From a bacterium (GTDB lineage: Bacteria; Krumholzibacteriota; Krumholzibacteriia; LZORAL124-64-63): DNA of 22,877 nt. The position numbers and the translations under genes were made by a program. Position 1 is the first letter of the stretch. Each line of letters starts with the position of its first letter. The notes under the pieces are model-generated. The model saw only the letters and a program-made list of their open reading frames with translations. It searched no databases and was not told the DNA's origin. Of the stretch, positions 1-7,550 are shown piece by piece. The DNA lies in the NCBI GenBank assembly GCA_030591105.1, contig JAUVBS010000002.1:1-22877 (forward strand), given 5' to 3'.

Positions 1-254
1 CGCAAGAAACGACCGACCCTCGTCACACGAACGTCGCCGCCGACGGTGACGCTGCTACCCCAGCGCGCCGCATCAGCGACCATGGTTCGGAATTTATAGA
101 TGCGAAACCGTATACCGTGCCTACCTACCCGCTCCTGGCGGAAAAAAATCGGTCCGCGTCCTGTCGCCCTGATCGAAATTGCAACGGCCACGAAAATCGG
201 TGATAGCAGCACCAGTCCCGCGCTGCTGGCAACGACGTCTACAAATCGTCGCAA
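1..254 (-). CDS. Bacterial sugar transferase (initiating phosphoglycosyl transferase), N-terminal part, cut by window edge
   Basis: The first 84 codons of a polyprenyl-phosphate glycosyl-1-phosphate transferase (bacterial sugar transferase family, PglC/WcaJ catalytic core). This family moves a sugar-1-phosphate from a nucleotide sugar to undecaprenyl phosphate on the inner face of the membrane and so starts the repeat unit. Seen: RRFVDVVASSAGLVLLSPIF, the usual R-x-x-D start and membrane hairpin; then GRGPIFFRQERVGRHG and FRIYKFRTM, the family's conserved Q-R-x-G and KFR(S/T)M motifs; then VTVGGDVRVTRVGRFL. An in-frame stop lies shortly upstream, and the only plausible start is TTG at 254-252, with GGGAGGGAGA 5' of it. 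No long N-terminal membrane domain is present, so it resembles the short PglC-like type rather than WcaJ. The C-terminal half lies outside the window. Family assignment is firm; the sugar is unknown. Confidence 0.88.
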   Translation of the reverse strand, partial: MRRFVDVVASSAGLVLLSPIFVAVAISIRATGRGPIFFRQERVGRHGIRFRIYKFRTMVADAARWGSSVTVGGDVRVTRVGRFL

Positions 255-545
255 GATCTCTCTCCCTCCCGCGTAGATCTACCACTCGATCAGCGACCAG
301 CGCCGCAGACGCCAATCACAGCTTGCGTAACGCAACCGCTGTCGCTGTATCTGCAGGCAAAGCGTGCCGGCGTCCACAGGCCCTCGCCGACAATAATTAA
401 CGGCTGACCAACAATAGCCAAGTGCTTACCGACCTAAATTCCGGTGATATTGTTAATCTCAATTGCCATCAGATACAAGTCCGGATCTATACAATTTAGA
501 ACGGGTCGGACCGATCTCACCTTTCGCAGCAGGAAAGGACCGGAT
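255..545. other. Divergent intergenic region between sugar transferase and aminotransferase
   Basis: About 290 bp with no convincing gene on either strand. It should hold the promoters of both divergent genes. The stretch from about 390 to 500 is clearly more A+T-rich than the surroundings. On the plus strand the best promoter-like pairing is TTGCCA near 470 with TATACA/TACAAT about 19-21 bp downstream, which is a weak match. A 13-bp element, TTGCG-TAA-CGCAA, at 323-335 is a perfect inverted repeat and could be an operator. Nothing here resembles an RNA gene. Confidence 0.45.
323..335. promoter_or_regulatory. Small inverted repeat, possible operator
   Basis: TTGCG/CGCAA arms of 5 bp with a TAA centre, about 70 bp upstream of the TTG start of the sugar transferase and in the shared divergent promoter region. 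The size and symmetry fit a dimeric regulator site, but no regulator gene is in the window and 5-bp arms can arise by chance. Confidence 0.22.
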
Positions 546-1703
546 ATGCGCGAGGAATTCCTGCCTTTTGCACCGCCGAACATCGGTGACGCGGAAATCG
601 CCGAGGTGAGTGACGCGTTACGTTCGGGCTGGATCACCACTGGCCCGAAGACCAAGCAATTCGAGGCTGATTTCGCCGCTTACCTCGGTGCACCCAGCGC
701 ACTGGCGGTCAGCTCTGGCACCGCAGCGATGCACCTGGCTCTGGTTGTGCACGGCATCGGCCCGGGAGACGAGGTCATCACCACACCGATGACTTTCTGC
801 TCCACGGTCAGTGTCATCGAACACGTCGGCGCACGCCCCATCCTCGTCGACGTTCAGCCCGATACCCTGAACATCGATCCAGACCTGGTGGCCGCGGCGG
901 TGACGGATCGCACGCGCGCGATCCTGCCGGTGCACTATGGCGGCCACCCGGTGGCACTCGACCGCCTCCAGCAGATCGCCCACTCCCACTCGCTGGCTGT
1001 GATCGAGGACGCCGCCCACGCCTTGCCGGCGCGCTATGACGACCGTTTGATCGGATCGGGTGACAACCTGGTCGCCTTCAGTTTCTACGCCACCAAGAAC
1101 CTGACGACCGCCGAGGGTGGCATGTTGACGGGTGCCACCGAGCTAATCGCCCGCGCCAAGGTGGCGCACCTGCACGGGATGGACCGCGACGCCTGGCAGC
1201 GTTACGGCCAGGGCGGTAGCTGGTATTACGAGATCGTGATGCCGGGCTTCAAGTACAACATGAGCGACCTGCAAGCGGCGCTGGGGCTGGCCCAGTTGCG
1301 GCGCCTGAATGGTATGCAAACACGCCGGCGTGAGATCGTCTCACGTTATCACGAAGCTTTCACCGACCTGGATGCGGTCGAATTGCCAATCCAGCGCAAC
1401 ACTGTCGAGAGCGCCTGGCACCTCTATCCAATCCGTCTCCGTTTAGAGGCGCTGAACATCGATCGCAACCGGTTCATCGAGGAGATGACGTTGCGCAACA
1501 TCGGCACTTCGGTGCACTTCATACCGATTCACGTGCACCCGTACTACCGCGACAAGTACGGCTGGCGGCGTGACGAATTCCCCCAAACGATAGCCGCTTA
1601 CGAACGCTTGGTGAGTTTGCCGCTACATTCCGGGCTCAGCGATACCGATGTGGCCGACGTCGTCGCGGCGGTCAGAGCGATCGTCACTGCACACGCGGCA
1701 TGA
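546..1703 (+). CDS. DegT/DnrJ/EryC1/StrS-family sugar aminotransferase (ArnB-like)
   Basis: A 385-residue PLP-dependent aminotransferase, the usual length for the family, which converts a 4-keto (or 3-keto) nucleotide sugar to an amino sugar in the cytoplasm. Seen: FLPFAPPNIGDAEIAEV and SGWITTGPKT at the N-terminus, close in form to ArnB; SSGTAAMHLAL, the PLP phosphate-binding stretch; EDAAHALPA, with the Asp that contacts the pyridine ring; and FYATKNLTTAEGGM, with the Schiff-base Lys at residue 184. GFKYNMSDLQAALGLAQL follows, also typical. The open frame extends upstream to a GTG at 444, but ATG 546 has AGGAAAGGA just upstream and begins exactly where the family begins. It is the only polysaccharide gene on the plus strand and is convergent with the sulfotransferase, 19 bp away. 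It probably supplies an amino sugar to the repeat unit; the exact substrate cannot be read from sequence. Confidence 0.9.
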   Translation: MREEFLPFAPPNIGDAEIAEVSDALRSGWITTGPKTKQFEADFAAYLGAPSALAVSSGTAAMHLALVVHGIGPGDEVITTPMTFCSTVSVIEHVGARPILVDVQPDTLNIDPDLVAAAVTDRTRAILPVHYGGHPVALDRLQQIAHSHSLAVIEDAAHALPARYDDRLIGSGDNLVAFSFYATKNLTTAEGGMLTGATELIARAKVAHLHGMDRDAWQRYGQGGSWYYEIVMPGFKYNMSDLQAALGLAQLRRLNGMQTRRREIVSRYHEAFTDLDAVELPIQRNTVESAWHLYPIRLRLEALNIDRNRFIEEMTLRNIGTSVHFIPIHVHPYYRDKYGWRRDEFPQTIAAYERLVSLPLHSGLSDTDVADVVAAVRAIVTAHAA

Positions 1704-1722
1704 TCCGGGCCGCAATCCCGCG

Positions 1723-2592
1723 TTACTTCGCGTAACCGAGTACGGTTTGCTGCGGCTCGAGCAGGGGCATCACTCGTGCCAGTTCAGCGTTGGTCAACTC
1801 GTCACGCCATTTGCCTACCGATCCGACGCGGACACTCTCGGCAATAAATCGATCCCGGTCCCGAGTCGCCTCGAGCGATAGAAAACGGGCCAAACGGTCG
1901 GCGGTGGCGATCGGCTGCCGCACCAGATCCTCGTAACGTACCTGCAGCCATAGCTCGCGCGGAACCACCTGTAAATCGCGCCGGGATGCTGCGACACATG
2001 TACTCCATTGTCGGGCGCAAACCTCGTGCAGCGACAGATCGCGTACGTCGGCGGCGATACCGGGATAGACCGGTCCCCAACTGCGCAGACCTCGTTCGCG
2101 CCGCAACCAGCGACCCAAATAGTGACCGGCGTAGCGGCCCGCGTAGAGGCGCGCCGACCACCAGGGAAACGTCTGTATCTTGGGCCACAACTCGCGCCAC
2201 CGCAGCGGCGCCTGCCACTGGCGGTACGCCGATGCGACCACGTCGCGCCCGTCACGCACCAGATGAATCAAACGGGCTTCCGGGAAAATCGAACGTACAT
2301 AGGCGACCCGCAAAGAGTTGCCAACGGTCTTCTCGACCACCCGCCCACCGCCGGCACGCCTGGCGTAACGCGTGAAATACTCGCGTACGAAGCGGCGGGT
2401 CTCGGGCCCGGCATCGCCGACGGTCAGCGCATCGTCGGCGCACCGCCTGCTGTCGTGTCGCCAGACGTAGTTGATGTCGTGGGGTATCTCGACCATGCCG
2501 CAGTGCAGCGCAACGATGCGCCGCAGCAGTTTCGAACCGGTGCGCGCCGCTGCGATGATGATCACGGGGTCCGGCTTTGTCGAGCCGCTCAC
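1723..2592 (-). CDS. Sulfotransferase family protein
   Basis: A 289-residue PAPS-dependent sulfotransferase of the bacterial Sulfotransfer family. Seen: VIIIAAARTGSKLL at residues 10-23, the 5'-phosphosulfate-binding loop (usual form G-x-x-R-S/T-G-T/S-x-L-L); VEKTVGNSLR around residue 86; and FPEARLIHLVRDGRDVVAS at 103-121, the 3'-phosphate-binding motif with Arg113 and Ser121. The protein ends in LGYAK, a common end for the family. The GTG start overlaps the TGA of the preceding glycosyltransferase (GTGA), with GGAG about 6 bp upstream, so the two are probably translationally coupled. Its place at the end of a Wzx/Wzy locus implies that the acceptor is a sugar hydroxyl or amine of the polysaccharide, but this is inferred from context. 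No PAPS-synthesis genes are in the window. Confidence 0.85.
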   Translation of the reverse strand: MSGSTKPDPVIIIAAARTGSKLLRRIVALHCGMVEIPHDINYVWRHDSRRCADDALTVGDAGPETRRFVREYFTRYARRAGGGRVVEKTVGNSLRVAYVRSIFPEARLIHLVRDGRDVVASAYRQWQAPLRWRELWPKIQTFPWWSARLYAGRYAGHYLGRWLRRERGLRSWGPVYPGIAADVRDLSLHEVCARQWSTCVAASRRDLQVVPRELWLQVRYEDLVRQPIATADRLARFLSLEATRDRDRFIAESVRVGSVGKWRDELTNAELARVMPLLEPQQTVLGYAK

Positions 2593-3758
2593 TGCCGTCT
2601 CCGATCGTCCGGCACCGGATGGTCTGGTCCGACGCCGAGTTCGCGGTAGAGGGCGAAATGCCGGGCTGCGATCACCTCGGCAGCGAATTCTTCTTCAGCG
2701 AGCTGGCGCGCCCGTCTACCGAGGGCAAGACGGCGCTCGGGATTGGCCAGCAGCGAGAGGATGGCTGCCGCCAGCGCATCAGCATCCCGCACCGGGACCA
2801 GCAACCCGGTTTCGCCGTCGTGGATCGCCTGGCGGGTACCAGGCACGTCGGCGCCAACGGAGGGCACGCCGCAAGCCGCGGCCTCCAGTACCACCCGCGG
2901 CGCACCTTCCCGATAGGAAGGCAGCACGCAGAGGGTGCTGGTCGCCAGCGTTCGGTGCGGATCCGTCAGGTAACCCGGATACTCGATATGTCCTTCGGCG
3001 ACGGCTTGCTCGAGGTACCGAGCCGGCACGGCGTCGCGATGCGTCCGGTCGGTCTCGCCAGCAAGTAGGAACACCACGTCCGGCCGCCGCCCGCGCACCA
3101 GGCGAGCCGCCTCGACGAACTCGCGCACACCTTTCTGCCAGAGCAGACGCGCCATCATCAGCACTCGTTCGCCAGCGGGCGGAGTGTCCGGCACCGGGTG
3201 GAACTGCTGTACGTCGATACCGCTGCCGACAATCGTGCAAGCACGTTCGGCGGCAACCCAGCCCGAACCGACAAATAGATCCCGGTCGTCATCGTTCTGG
3301 AAGATCGTCAGATCGGTCCGCGTCAGGGCGATGCGGTAGCCCAGTGAGACGAGCCGACGGACCGTACCGCCGGCGATGAACGCGTGTCCCAGGCCGGTGA
3401 TGGTGTTGACCACCTTCACCTCGCGACCGAGGACGAGCCGCGCGGCGACACTGCTGAGAATGATCGCCTTGGCGTGGAAATTGTGAACCAGCCGCGGTCG
3501 ATACCGCCGCATCGCACGCCAAAGCGCGGCGCCGGCTCCCGCGTCGCGGACGGGATAGAACCCGCCGCGGCGGAAGGCGATCGGTGCCAGCTCGGCTCCC
3601 CACGAAACCAGTTGCTGTGCATACTCATCGTCGGCAGTAGCGACGACGACCTGCCAGTCAGCGCCGAGGTAAGCCTCGATCAATTTCCGCCGGGAGCTAG
3701 CCAAGGCATAGCCGCGCTGCGCCGTTAACAGAAAACAGGGCCGGGTCATGCCGGTCAT
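2589..3758 (-). CDS. GT4-type glycosyltransferase, PglA-like
   Basis: A 389-residue retaining glycosyltransferase with the GT-B fold (Glycos_transf_4 N-terminal, Glycos_transf_1 C-terminal domain). Seen: KVVNTITGLGHAFI (about 125-138) and MARLLWQKGVREFVEAARL (about 207-225), which resemble PglA, the enzyme adding the second sugar to undecaprenyl-PP-bacillosamine; and PSYREGAPRVVLEAAACGVP, holding the GT4 E-x7-E donor-binding motif. It likely acts on the lipid-linked sugar at the cytoplasmic membrane face. The start is ATG 3758 with AGGAGCGGG upstream; a second ATG three codons in is possible. The gene begins 3 bp after the previous stop and ends overlapping the sulfotransferase start. The PglA-like form fits a short PglC-like initiating enzyme at the left edge, but donor and acceptor are unknown. 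Confidence 0.88.
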   Translation of the reverse strand: MTGMTRPCFLLTAQRGYALASSRRKLIEAYLGADWQVVVATADDEYAQQLVSWGAELAPIAFRRGGFYPVRDAGAGAALWRAMRRYRPRLVHNFHAKAIILSSVAARLVLGREVKVVNTITGLGHAFIAGGTVRRLVSLGYRIALTRTDLTIFQNDDDRDLFVGSGWVAAERACTIVGSGIDVQQFHPVPDTPPAGERVLMMARLLWQKGVREFVEAARLVRGRRPDVVFLLAGETDRTHRDAVPARYLEQAVAEGHIEYPGYLTDPHRTLATSTLCVLPSYREGAPRVVLEAAACGVPSVGADVPGTRQAIHDGETGLLVPVRDADALAAAILSLLANPERRLALGRRARQLAEEEFAAEVIAARHFALYRELGVGPDHPVPDDRRRQ

Positions 3759-3761
3759 CGC

Positions 3762-4967
3762 TCACCCGCTCCTGCGCGGCGGGTGCAGCTCAGGCTCACC
3801 GCACCGATCGGTAAGTTCGCGGTACAGCCGGTCATACCCGGCAACCATGCGGTCGAGCCCATAGCGCGCAACGATATGCGCCCGGGCTGCTCGGCCCTCC
3901 TGCTGGCGCGCTTGGGGTCCGGCGTCCAACCAGCTGGTGACTGCCGCGGCCGCAGCTTGCCGATCGTCGCGCGGTACCACCGTACCGTGGCCGGCCAGCA
4001 GCCGAGCGGTGTCTCCCACATCGGTGGCCACCACGCAAACACCGGTTGCCATCGCTTCGCCGACCACGTTGGGAAACGCTTCGAGGCGAGATGGCGACAC
4101 CAGAATATCGAGAGCCGCCAGGATTGCCGGTACGTCATCACGTTCGCCGAGCAAGTGACAGCGACCCGCCAGTCCGGCCGCACCAATCCGGCTGCCTAGC
4201 ATCGCATCAGACACATCCATTCCGCGGCCGACCATCACGAATTGAACCTCAGGACGGCCGTAGCCGACAGCAGCGGCCATCTGCAGAAACTGGTCGTGAC
4301 CTTTGTGTGGGTGCAGCCGTCCGACACTACCGACCAGTAGCGTATCGGACGAGCAACCGAGTTCCCGGCGGATCCACTCCCTCGCTTCGTCCGACGGTCG
4401 AAAGAGATCGGTATCGAAGCCGTTGGGTATCACGATGCGACCCGGCGACCGATAGCCCAATGCTTCGTGCCGTCGGGCACTCTCGTAGCCGTTGTAGACG
4501 ATCGCGGCAGGCTTTCCCGAGAGGACGGCGCCGGCGCGGATCACCAGGCGCGTCAGCGGCTTCTCTTCGCGCAGACCGTAGACCGCGTGCCGCACGTTCC
4601 AAGCCAGGATCGGCCGGCGACGGTCGCCGGCACTAAGAGCCCACGCCGCGAGATTACCGTGATACATCCAGCCGTGAATCAAGTCGGCGTCGAGACCATT
4701 GTAGCAACGGCGCAGCCGCCACCACGCACGCGGCCCGGGAATAGTGCGCCGCCACCCCATGGTGAAGACCGGGATTCCCACCGCTCGCAACTGCTCCGCC
4801 ACCGGACCGGAATCGAGCAAGCCGATCACCACCGGATCGAAGCGTTCGCCATCGAGTCCCGCCAGTAGACGCAACAGAACGGTCTCTGCACCGCCGACGC
4901 CCAAACCGGTGATGACGTGGACCACACGCACGCGGCCGTACCGTCGCGGTGCGCGGTCGCCGCTCAC
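3762..4967 (-). CDS. GT4-type glycosyltransferase (second)
   Basis: A 401-residue GT-B glycosyltransferase. Seen: VRVVHVITGLGVGGAETVLL (about 13-32), the glycine-rich N-terminal acceptor-side loop of GT4 enzymes; VIPNGFDTDLFRP; VGRLHPHKGHDQFLQMA, with the conserved R and K that bind donor phosphates; and SRLEAFPNVVGEAMATG, with E-x7-E. The C-terminal half closely parallels the next gene upstream (FPNVVGEA, then TDVGD-x-ARL), so the two may be tandem paralogues with different linkages. The GTG start overlaps the upstream stop as GTGA, with GAGG about 7 bp before it. It is expected to extend the lipid-linked repeat unit; specificity is unknown. Confidence 0.88.
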   Translation of the reverse strand: MSGDRAPRRYGRVRVVHVITGLGVGGAETVLLRLLAGLDGERFDPVVIGLLDSGPVAEQLRAVGIPVFTMGWRRTIPGPRAWWRLRRCYNGLDADLIHGWMYHGNLAAWALSAGDRRRPILAWNVRHAVYGLREEKPLTRLVIRAGAVLSGKPAAIVYNGYESARRHEALGYRSPGRIVIPNGFDTDLFRPSDEAREWIRRELGCSSDTLLVGSVGRLHPHKGHDQFLQMAAAVGYGRPEVQFVMVGRGMDVSDAMLGSRIGAAGLAGRCHLLGERDDVPAILAALDILVSPSRLEAFPNVVGEAMATGVCVVATDVGDTARLLAGHGTVVPRDDRQAAAAAVTSWLDAGPQARQQEGRAARAHIVARYGLDRMVAGYDRLYRELTDRCGEPELHPPRRSG

Positions 4968-6151
4968 GACGCGACCTCGCGTAGCAATGCGGCAGTCTTC
5001 TCGATCATCGCCGCTACGCTGTATGTACGCACGATTTGCCGATGCAGCGACTGAGGGTCGGGACGTCCGGCCGCAAGTTGCGCCAGAATGCCGTCGGCCA
5101 GCAGTCCGGGATCATGCGGCGGCACGACGGCACCGGTGGCGCCAACCAACCGCGCCGAATCACCCACATCGGTGACCACACAACCGACACCGCAAGCCAA
5201 GGCTTCGCCGACGACGTTAGGAAAGCCCTCGCTCACCGAAGAAGAGACGGCGAGGTCGAGAGCGTTGTACACCGCCGGCATGTTCGTCCTCTCGCCCGCC
5301 CAGATCAAGCAGTCGTCGAGGTCCAACTCACGCGCGAGTCGCTCGAGCCGGCGGGTGTAGACCGTCCGCCCGCCACCGACACACACGAATCGAGCGTCCG
5401 GACGGCTTTGCACCACGCGTCGAGCGGCAGCCAAAAACGTCGGATGGTCCTTCACGGCGGTCAATCGTCCAACCAGTCCGATGAGCGGTTGAGTCTCGCC
5501 GATCCCCCACTCGCTGCGCAACCGGCGACCAGCGTCGGCGTCGGGCCGAAAGCGATCGGTAGCGAAACCGTTGGGAATCACGACGTGCCGGCGGGCCTGA
5601 AACCCCCGTCTCTCGTGGAAGCGGCGTCCAGCGTTGCTATTGAACACGATGGTACCGACAGCGGAGCTGAGATCGCGACCCCAGCGCCGGGCCAAGGTTC
5701 GGAACCACGGCAGGCGGTTATCAGAAGCACGAATACCCCAGACCAGCCGGCCGGCGCGGCCAGCGCCGAGCGCGAGCCGTGCGTGCAGGTTGCTCATGTA
5801 CAACAGGCTGTACACCACGTCGGGGCGCCAGAACTTCACCTGGCGCCGCAGCGCGGTCGGGGCGCGGGTCAGCTGCCAGGCCACCCCCGGTTTGATACCG
5901 GCCTTGGCACCATATAACGCCCTCAGCTGAACGTCGGGCCAATGCCGCATCCGGTCCCAGTGCTTACCACCCGGAAACATCGTGACCACGGCGATCGGCC
6001 AGCCGCGGTCTGCTAGCCCGCGCACGATCTGTGTCAACTGTCGTTCGGCACCTCCGGAACGCAGCGACCCGATGTAGAAGAGCAGCCGTGGGCCCGCCGC
6101 CGTCCCGGCTGCTGTTGCCTGCCGATCATCCATCGTCCCGTCCCACCGCAT
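4964..6151 (-). CDS. GT4-type glycosyltransferase (first in operon)
   Basis: A 395-residue GT-B glycosyltransferase. Seen: LLFYIGSLRSGGAERQLTQI (about 23-42), the G-G-A-E-R-Q form common in GT4 polysaccharide enzymes; VIPNGFATDRFRP; LVGRLTAVKDHPTFLAAAR, with the donor-phosphate R and K; and SVSEGFPNVVGEALACG, with E-x7-E. Start choice is uncertain. ATG 6151 gives a 26-bp overlap with the flippase gene, while ATG 6133 (MDDRQ...) gives an 8-bp overlap and has GGTGGGACGGGA before it. The first 20 residues are not conserved in the family, so both are plausible. It is probably a cytoplasmic, membrane-associated enzyme of repeat-unit assembly; the sugar is unknown. Confidence 0.88.
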   Translation of the reverse strand: MRWDGTMDDRQATAAGTAAGPRLLFYIGSLRSGGAERQLTQIVRGLADRGWPIAVVTMFPGGKHWDRMRHWPDVQLRALYGAKAGIKPGVAWQLTRAPTALRRQVKFWRPDVVYSLLYMSNLHARLALGAGRAGRLVWGIRASDNRLPWFRTLARRWGRDLSSAVGTIVFNSNAGRRFHERRGFQARRHVVIPNGFATDRFRPDADAGRRLRSEWGIGETQPLIGLVGRLTAVKDHPTFLAAARRVVQSRPDARFVCVGGGRTVYTRRLERLARELDLDDCLIWAGERTNMPAVYNALDLAVSSSVSEGFPNVVGEALACGVGCVVTDVGDSARLVGATGAVVPPHDPGLLADGILAQLAAGRPDPQSLHRQIVRTYSVAAMIEKTAALLREVAS

Positions 6152-7550
6152 CGCGGTCGATCACCGCTGAATTTTCCGTCGTCTGGAGGTAACTACCGCA
6201 TAGCAATCGCCACCAGACGATGCCCAAGCGTTGGTTTATACTGCGAGTGAGCGCCAGGTTCCAACCCAGCTTGACCAGAGCCGTCGCCAGCGCCGCCCCG
6301 ACGATTCCCAGCCACGAAATCAGAATATAGTTCAGCGCAACGTTGATGATTACCGCAACGAACAAGCTGGTGGCTGCTTGGCGCTCGTTCCCGGTCATCG
6401 TCATCATGAAACCGGCCAGCCCCATCGTCGCGCTCAACAGACGGCCAACAACCAACACCACCAGGGCTGGATAGCCTGCAACGAATTCCGTACCGAACAG
6501 GCCGAGAACCAACCGACCGGAGAGGGCCAGAACCAGCGCCACCGGCAACGCCACCAAGAGGATACCGCGTAGCGCCCAGGTCGTCATGACCTTCAGCTCG
6601 GTCAGACGTCCTGCCGCATACAATCGGGCGATCAGCGGCGCGGCCACGGCGCTGACCGCGGTCACACCGAACAAAACCAACAGCGACGTGCGGCTCGCTG
6701 CCGCGTACACGCCCGCCGACTCCGGGCCGAGCCGATAGCCGATCATGAGCACATCGGTCTGGGTCAGAAGTGTATGCAGGCCCGACATCATCATCAACGG
6801 CAGTCCCACGACCAACCAGCCGCGGGTCTGGCCCTTTCGCGCGGCGGCCACCGCGACGTCGGGGATCCTCTTGCGGAACGCGCGATCCAGCCAGATCAAG
6901 ACCGCCAGCGTAACTACGATGTTCGCCGTCATGGCCAACTCTGCTGTCGCCGGCGCAATTCCAGCACCCCACGCCACGCCGATCACCACGATCAGGATTC
7001 CGATTGGACGTACAATTTCGCGGGGGGCCAACGCCGCGGTGATCCGACCGACAGCACGCAGACCGGCGCTCCGCAGTTGCATCAGGCCGGCGACCGGGAC
7101 CAGTAACGCGGCCAGCAGAAGTACATTTCGCAATTCCGGATCGAGCCCGGCACGCTGGGTTGCGACCCAGATCAAGAACCCGGCGACCACGACCAGCGAG
7201 CCGCTGAACACCAGCCGCGTACTCCACCGCAAGTATCGCCTCAACAAACCCCACTGCTCCGCCGCCGCCAGCTCGGTGACGAAGCGCAAGCTCGCGGTAT
7301 CCTGCCCGAGTTTGGCCGGCAGTACAGCCAGGTACGCCCAGGCCAGGGCATAGGTGTATACCCCGTATGATTCGACACCGAGCAGGCGGGCCAAAGCTAC
7401 CTGGACACCAAACACGACACCGGCGCCAACAACCTTCACGGCCAGCGCACTCATACCGCCACGCGCCAGGACGCTCAGTACGTCGCCTTCGCCGCCGGTC
7501 AGTGCAGCGCGTAGTTGCTGCCAGCAAGGGAGCCTCAAGGGTGGCGCCAC
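6126..7550 (-). CDS. Wzx-like oligosaccharide flippase (MOP superfamily)
   Basis: A 474-residue polytopic membrane protein with the length and layout of polysaccharide flippases (about 12-14 hydrophobic segments). Seen: a start region LARGGMSALAVKVVGAGVVF leading into LARLLGVESYGVYTYALAWA, the characteristic ARxLGxxxYGxY(T)xA signature of Wzx/RfbX proteins; later GLPLMMMSGLHTLLTQTDVLMIGYRLGPESAGVYAAASR, the matching signature at the start of the second half. It would translocate undecaprenyl-PP-linked repeat units to the periplasmic face. The start used is GTG 7550, which overlaps the polymerase gene by 16 bp. It lacks a clear Shine-Dalgarno at proper spacing, so a start a few codons inward (TTG 7538) is possible. 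It lies between the polymerase and the glycosyltransferases, as usual for such loci. Confidence 0.88.
   Translation of the reverse strand: MAPPLRLPCWQQLRAALTGGEGDVLSVLARGGMSALAVKVVGAGVVFGVQVALARLLGVESYGVYTYALAWAYLAVLPAKLGQDTASLRFVTELAAAEQWGLLRRYLRWSTRLVFSGSLVVVAGFLIWVATQRAGLDPELRNVLLLAALLVPVAGLMQLRSAGLRAVGRITAALAPREIVRPIGILIVVIGVAWGAGIAPATAELAMTANIVVTLAVLIWLDRAFRKRIPDVAVAAARKGQTRGWLVVGLPLMMMSGLHTLLTQTDVLMIGYRLGPESAGVYAAASRTSLLVLFGVTAVSAVAAPLIARLYAAGRLTELKVMTTWALRGILLVALPVALVLALSGRLVLGLFGTEFVAGYPALVVLVVGRLLSATMGLAGFMMTMTGNERQAATSLFVAVIINVALNYILISWLGIVGAALATALVKLGWNLALTRSINQRLGIVWWRLLCGSYLQTTENSAVIDRDAVGRDDG

Noticed and set aside
444..545. Upstream extension of the aminotransferase to the GTG at 444
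   Set aside because: The extra 34 residues are not family-like, while ATG 546 has a good ribosome site and begins at the family's normal N-terminus.
1722..1736. Hairpin GTTAC-N5-GTAAC at the convergent ends of the aminotransferase and sulfotransferase genes
   Set aside because: Only 5 bp of stem and no T-run on either strand, and it overlaps the sulfotransferase stop codon; too weak to call a bidirectional terminator.
2008..3379. Open frames antisense to the sulfotransferase and PglA-like glycosyltransferase (213 and 302 codons)
   Set aside because: Low-complexity Arg/Pro/Ala-rich translations with no motifs; the minus-strand frames are clear protein families.
6193..7527. A long (444-codon) second open frame on the same strand inside the flippase gene
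   Set aside because: Its translation is Arg/Gly/Asp-rich without hydrophobic segments or known motifs, while the other frame encodes a clear flippase. It is a high-GC shadow frame.
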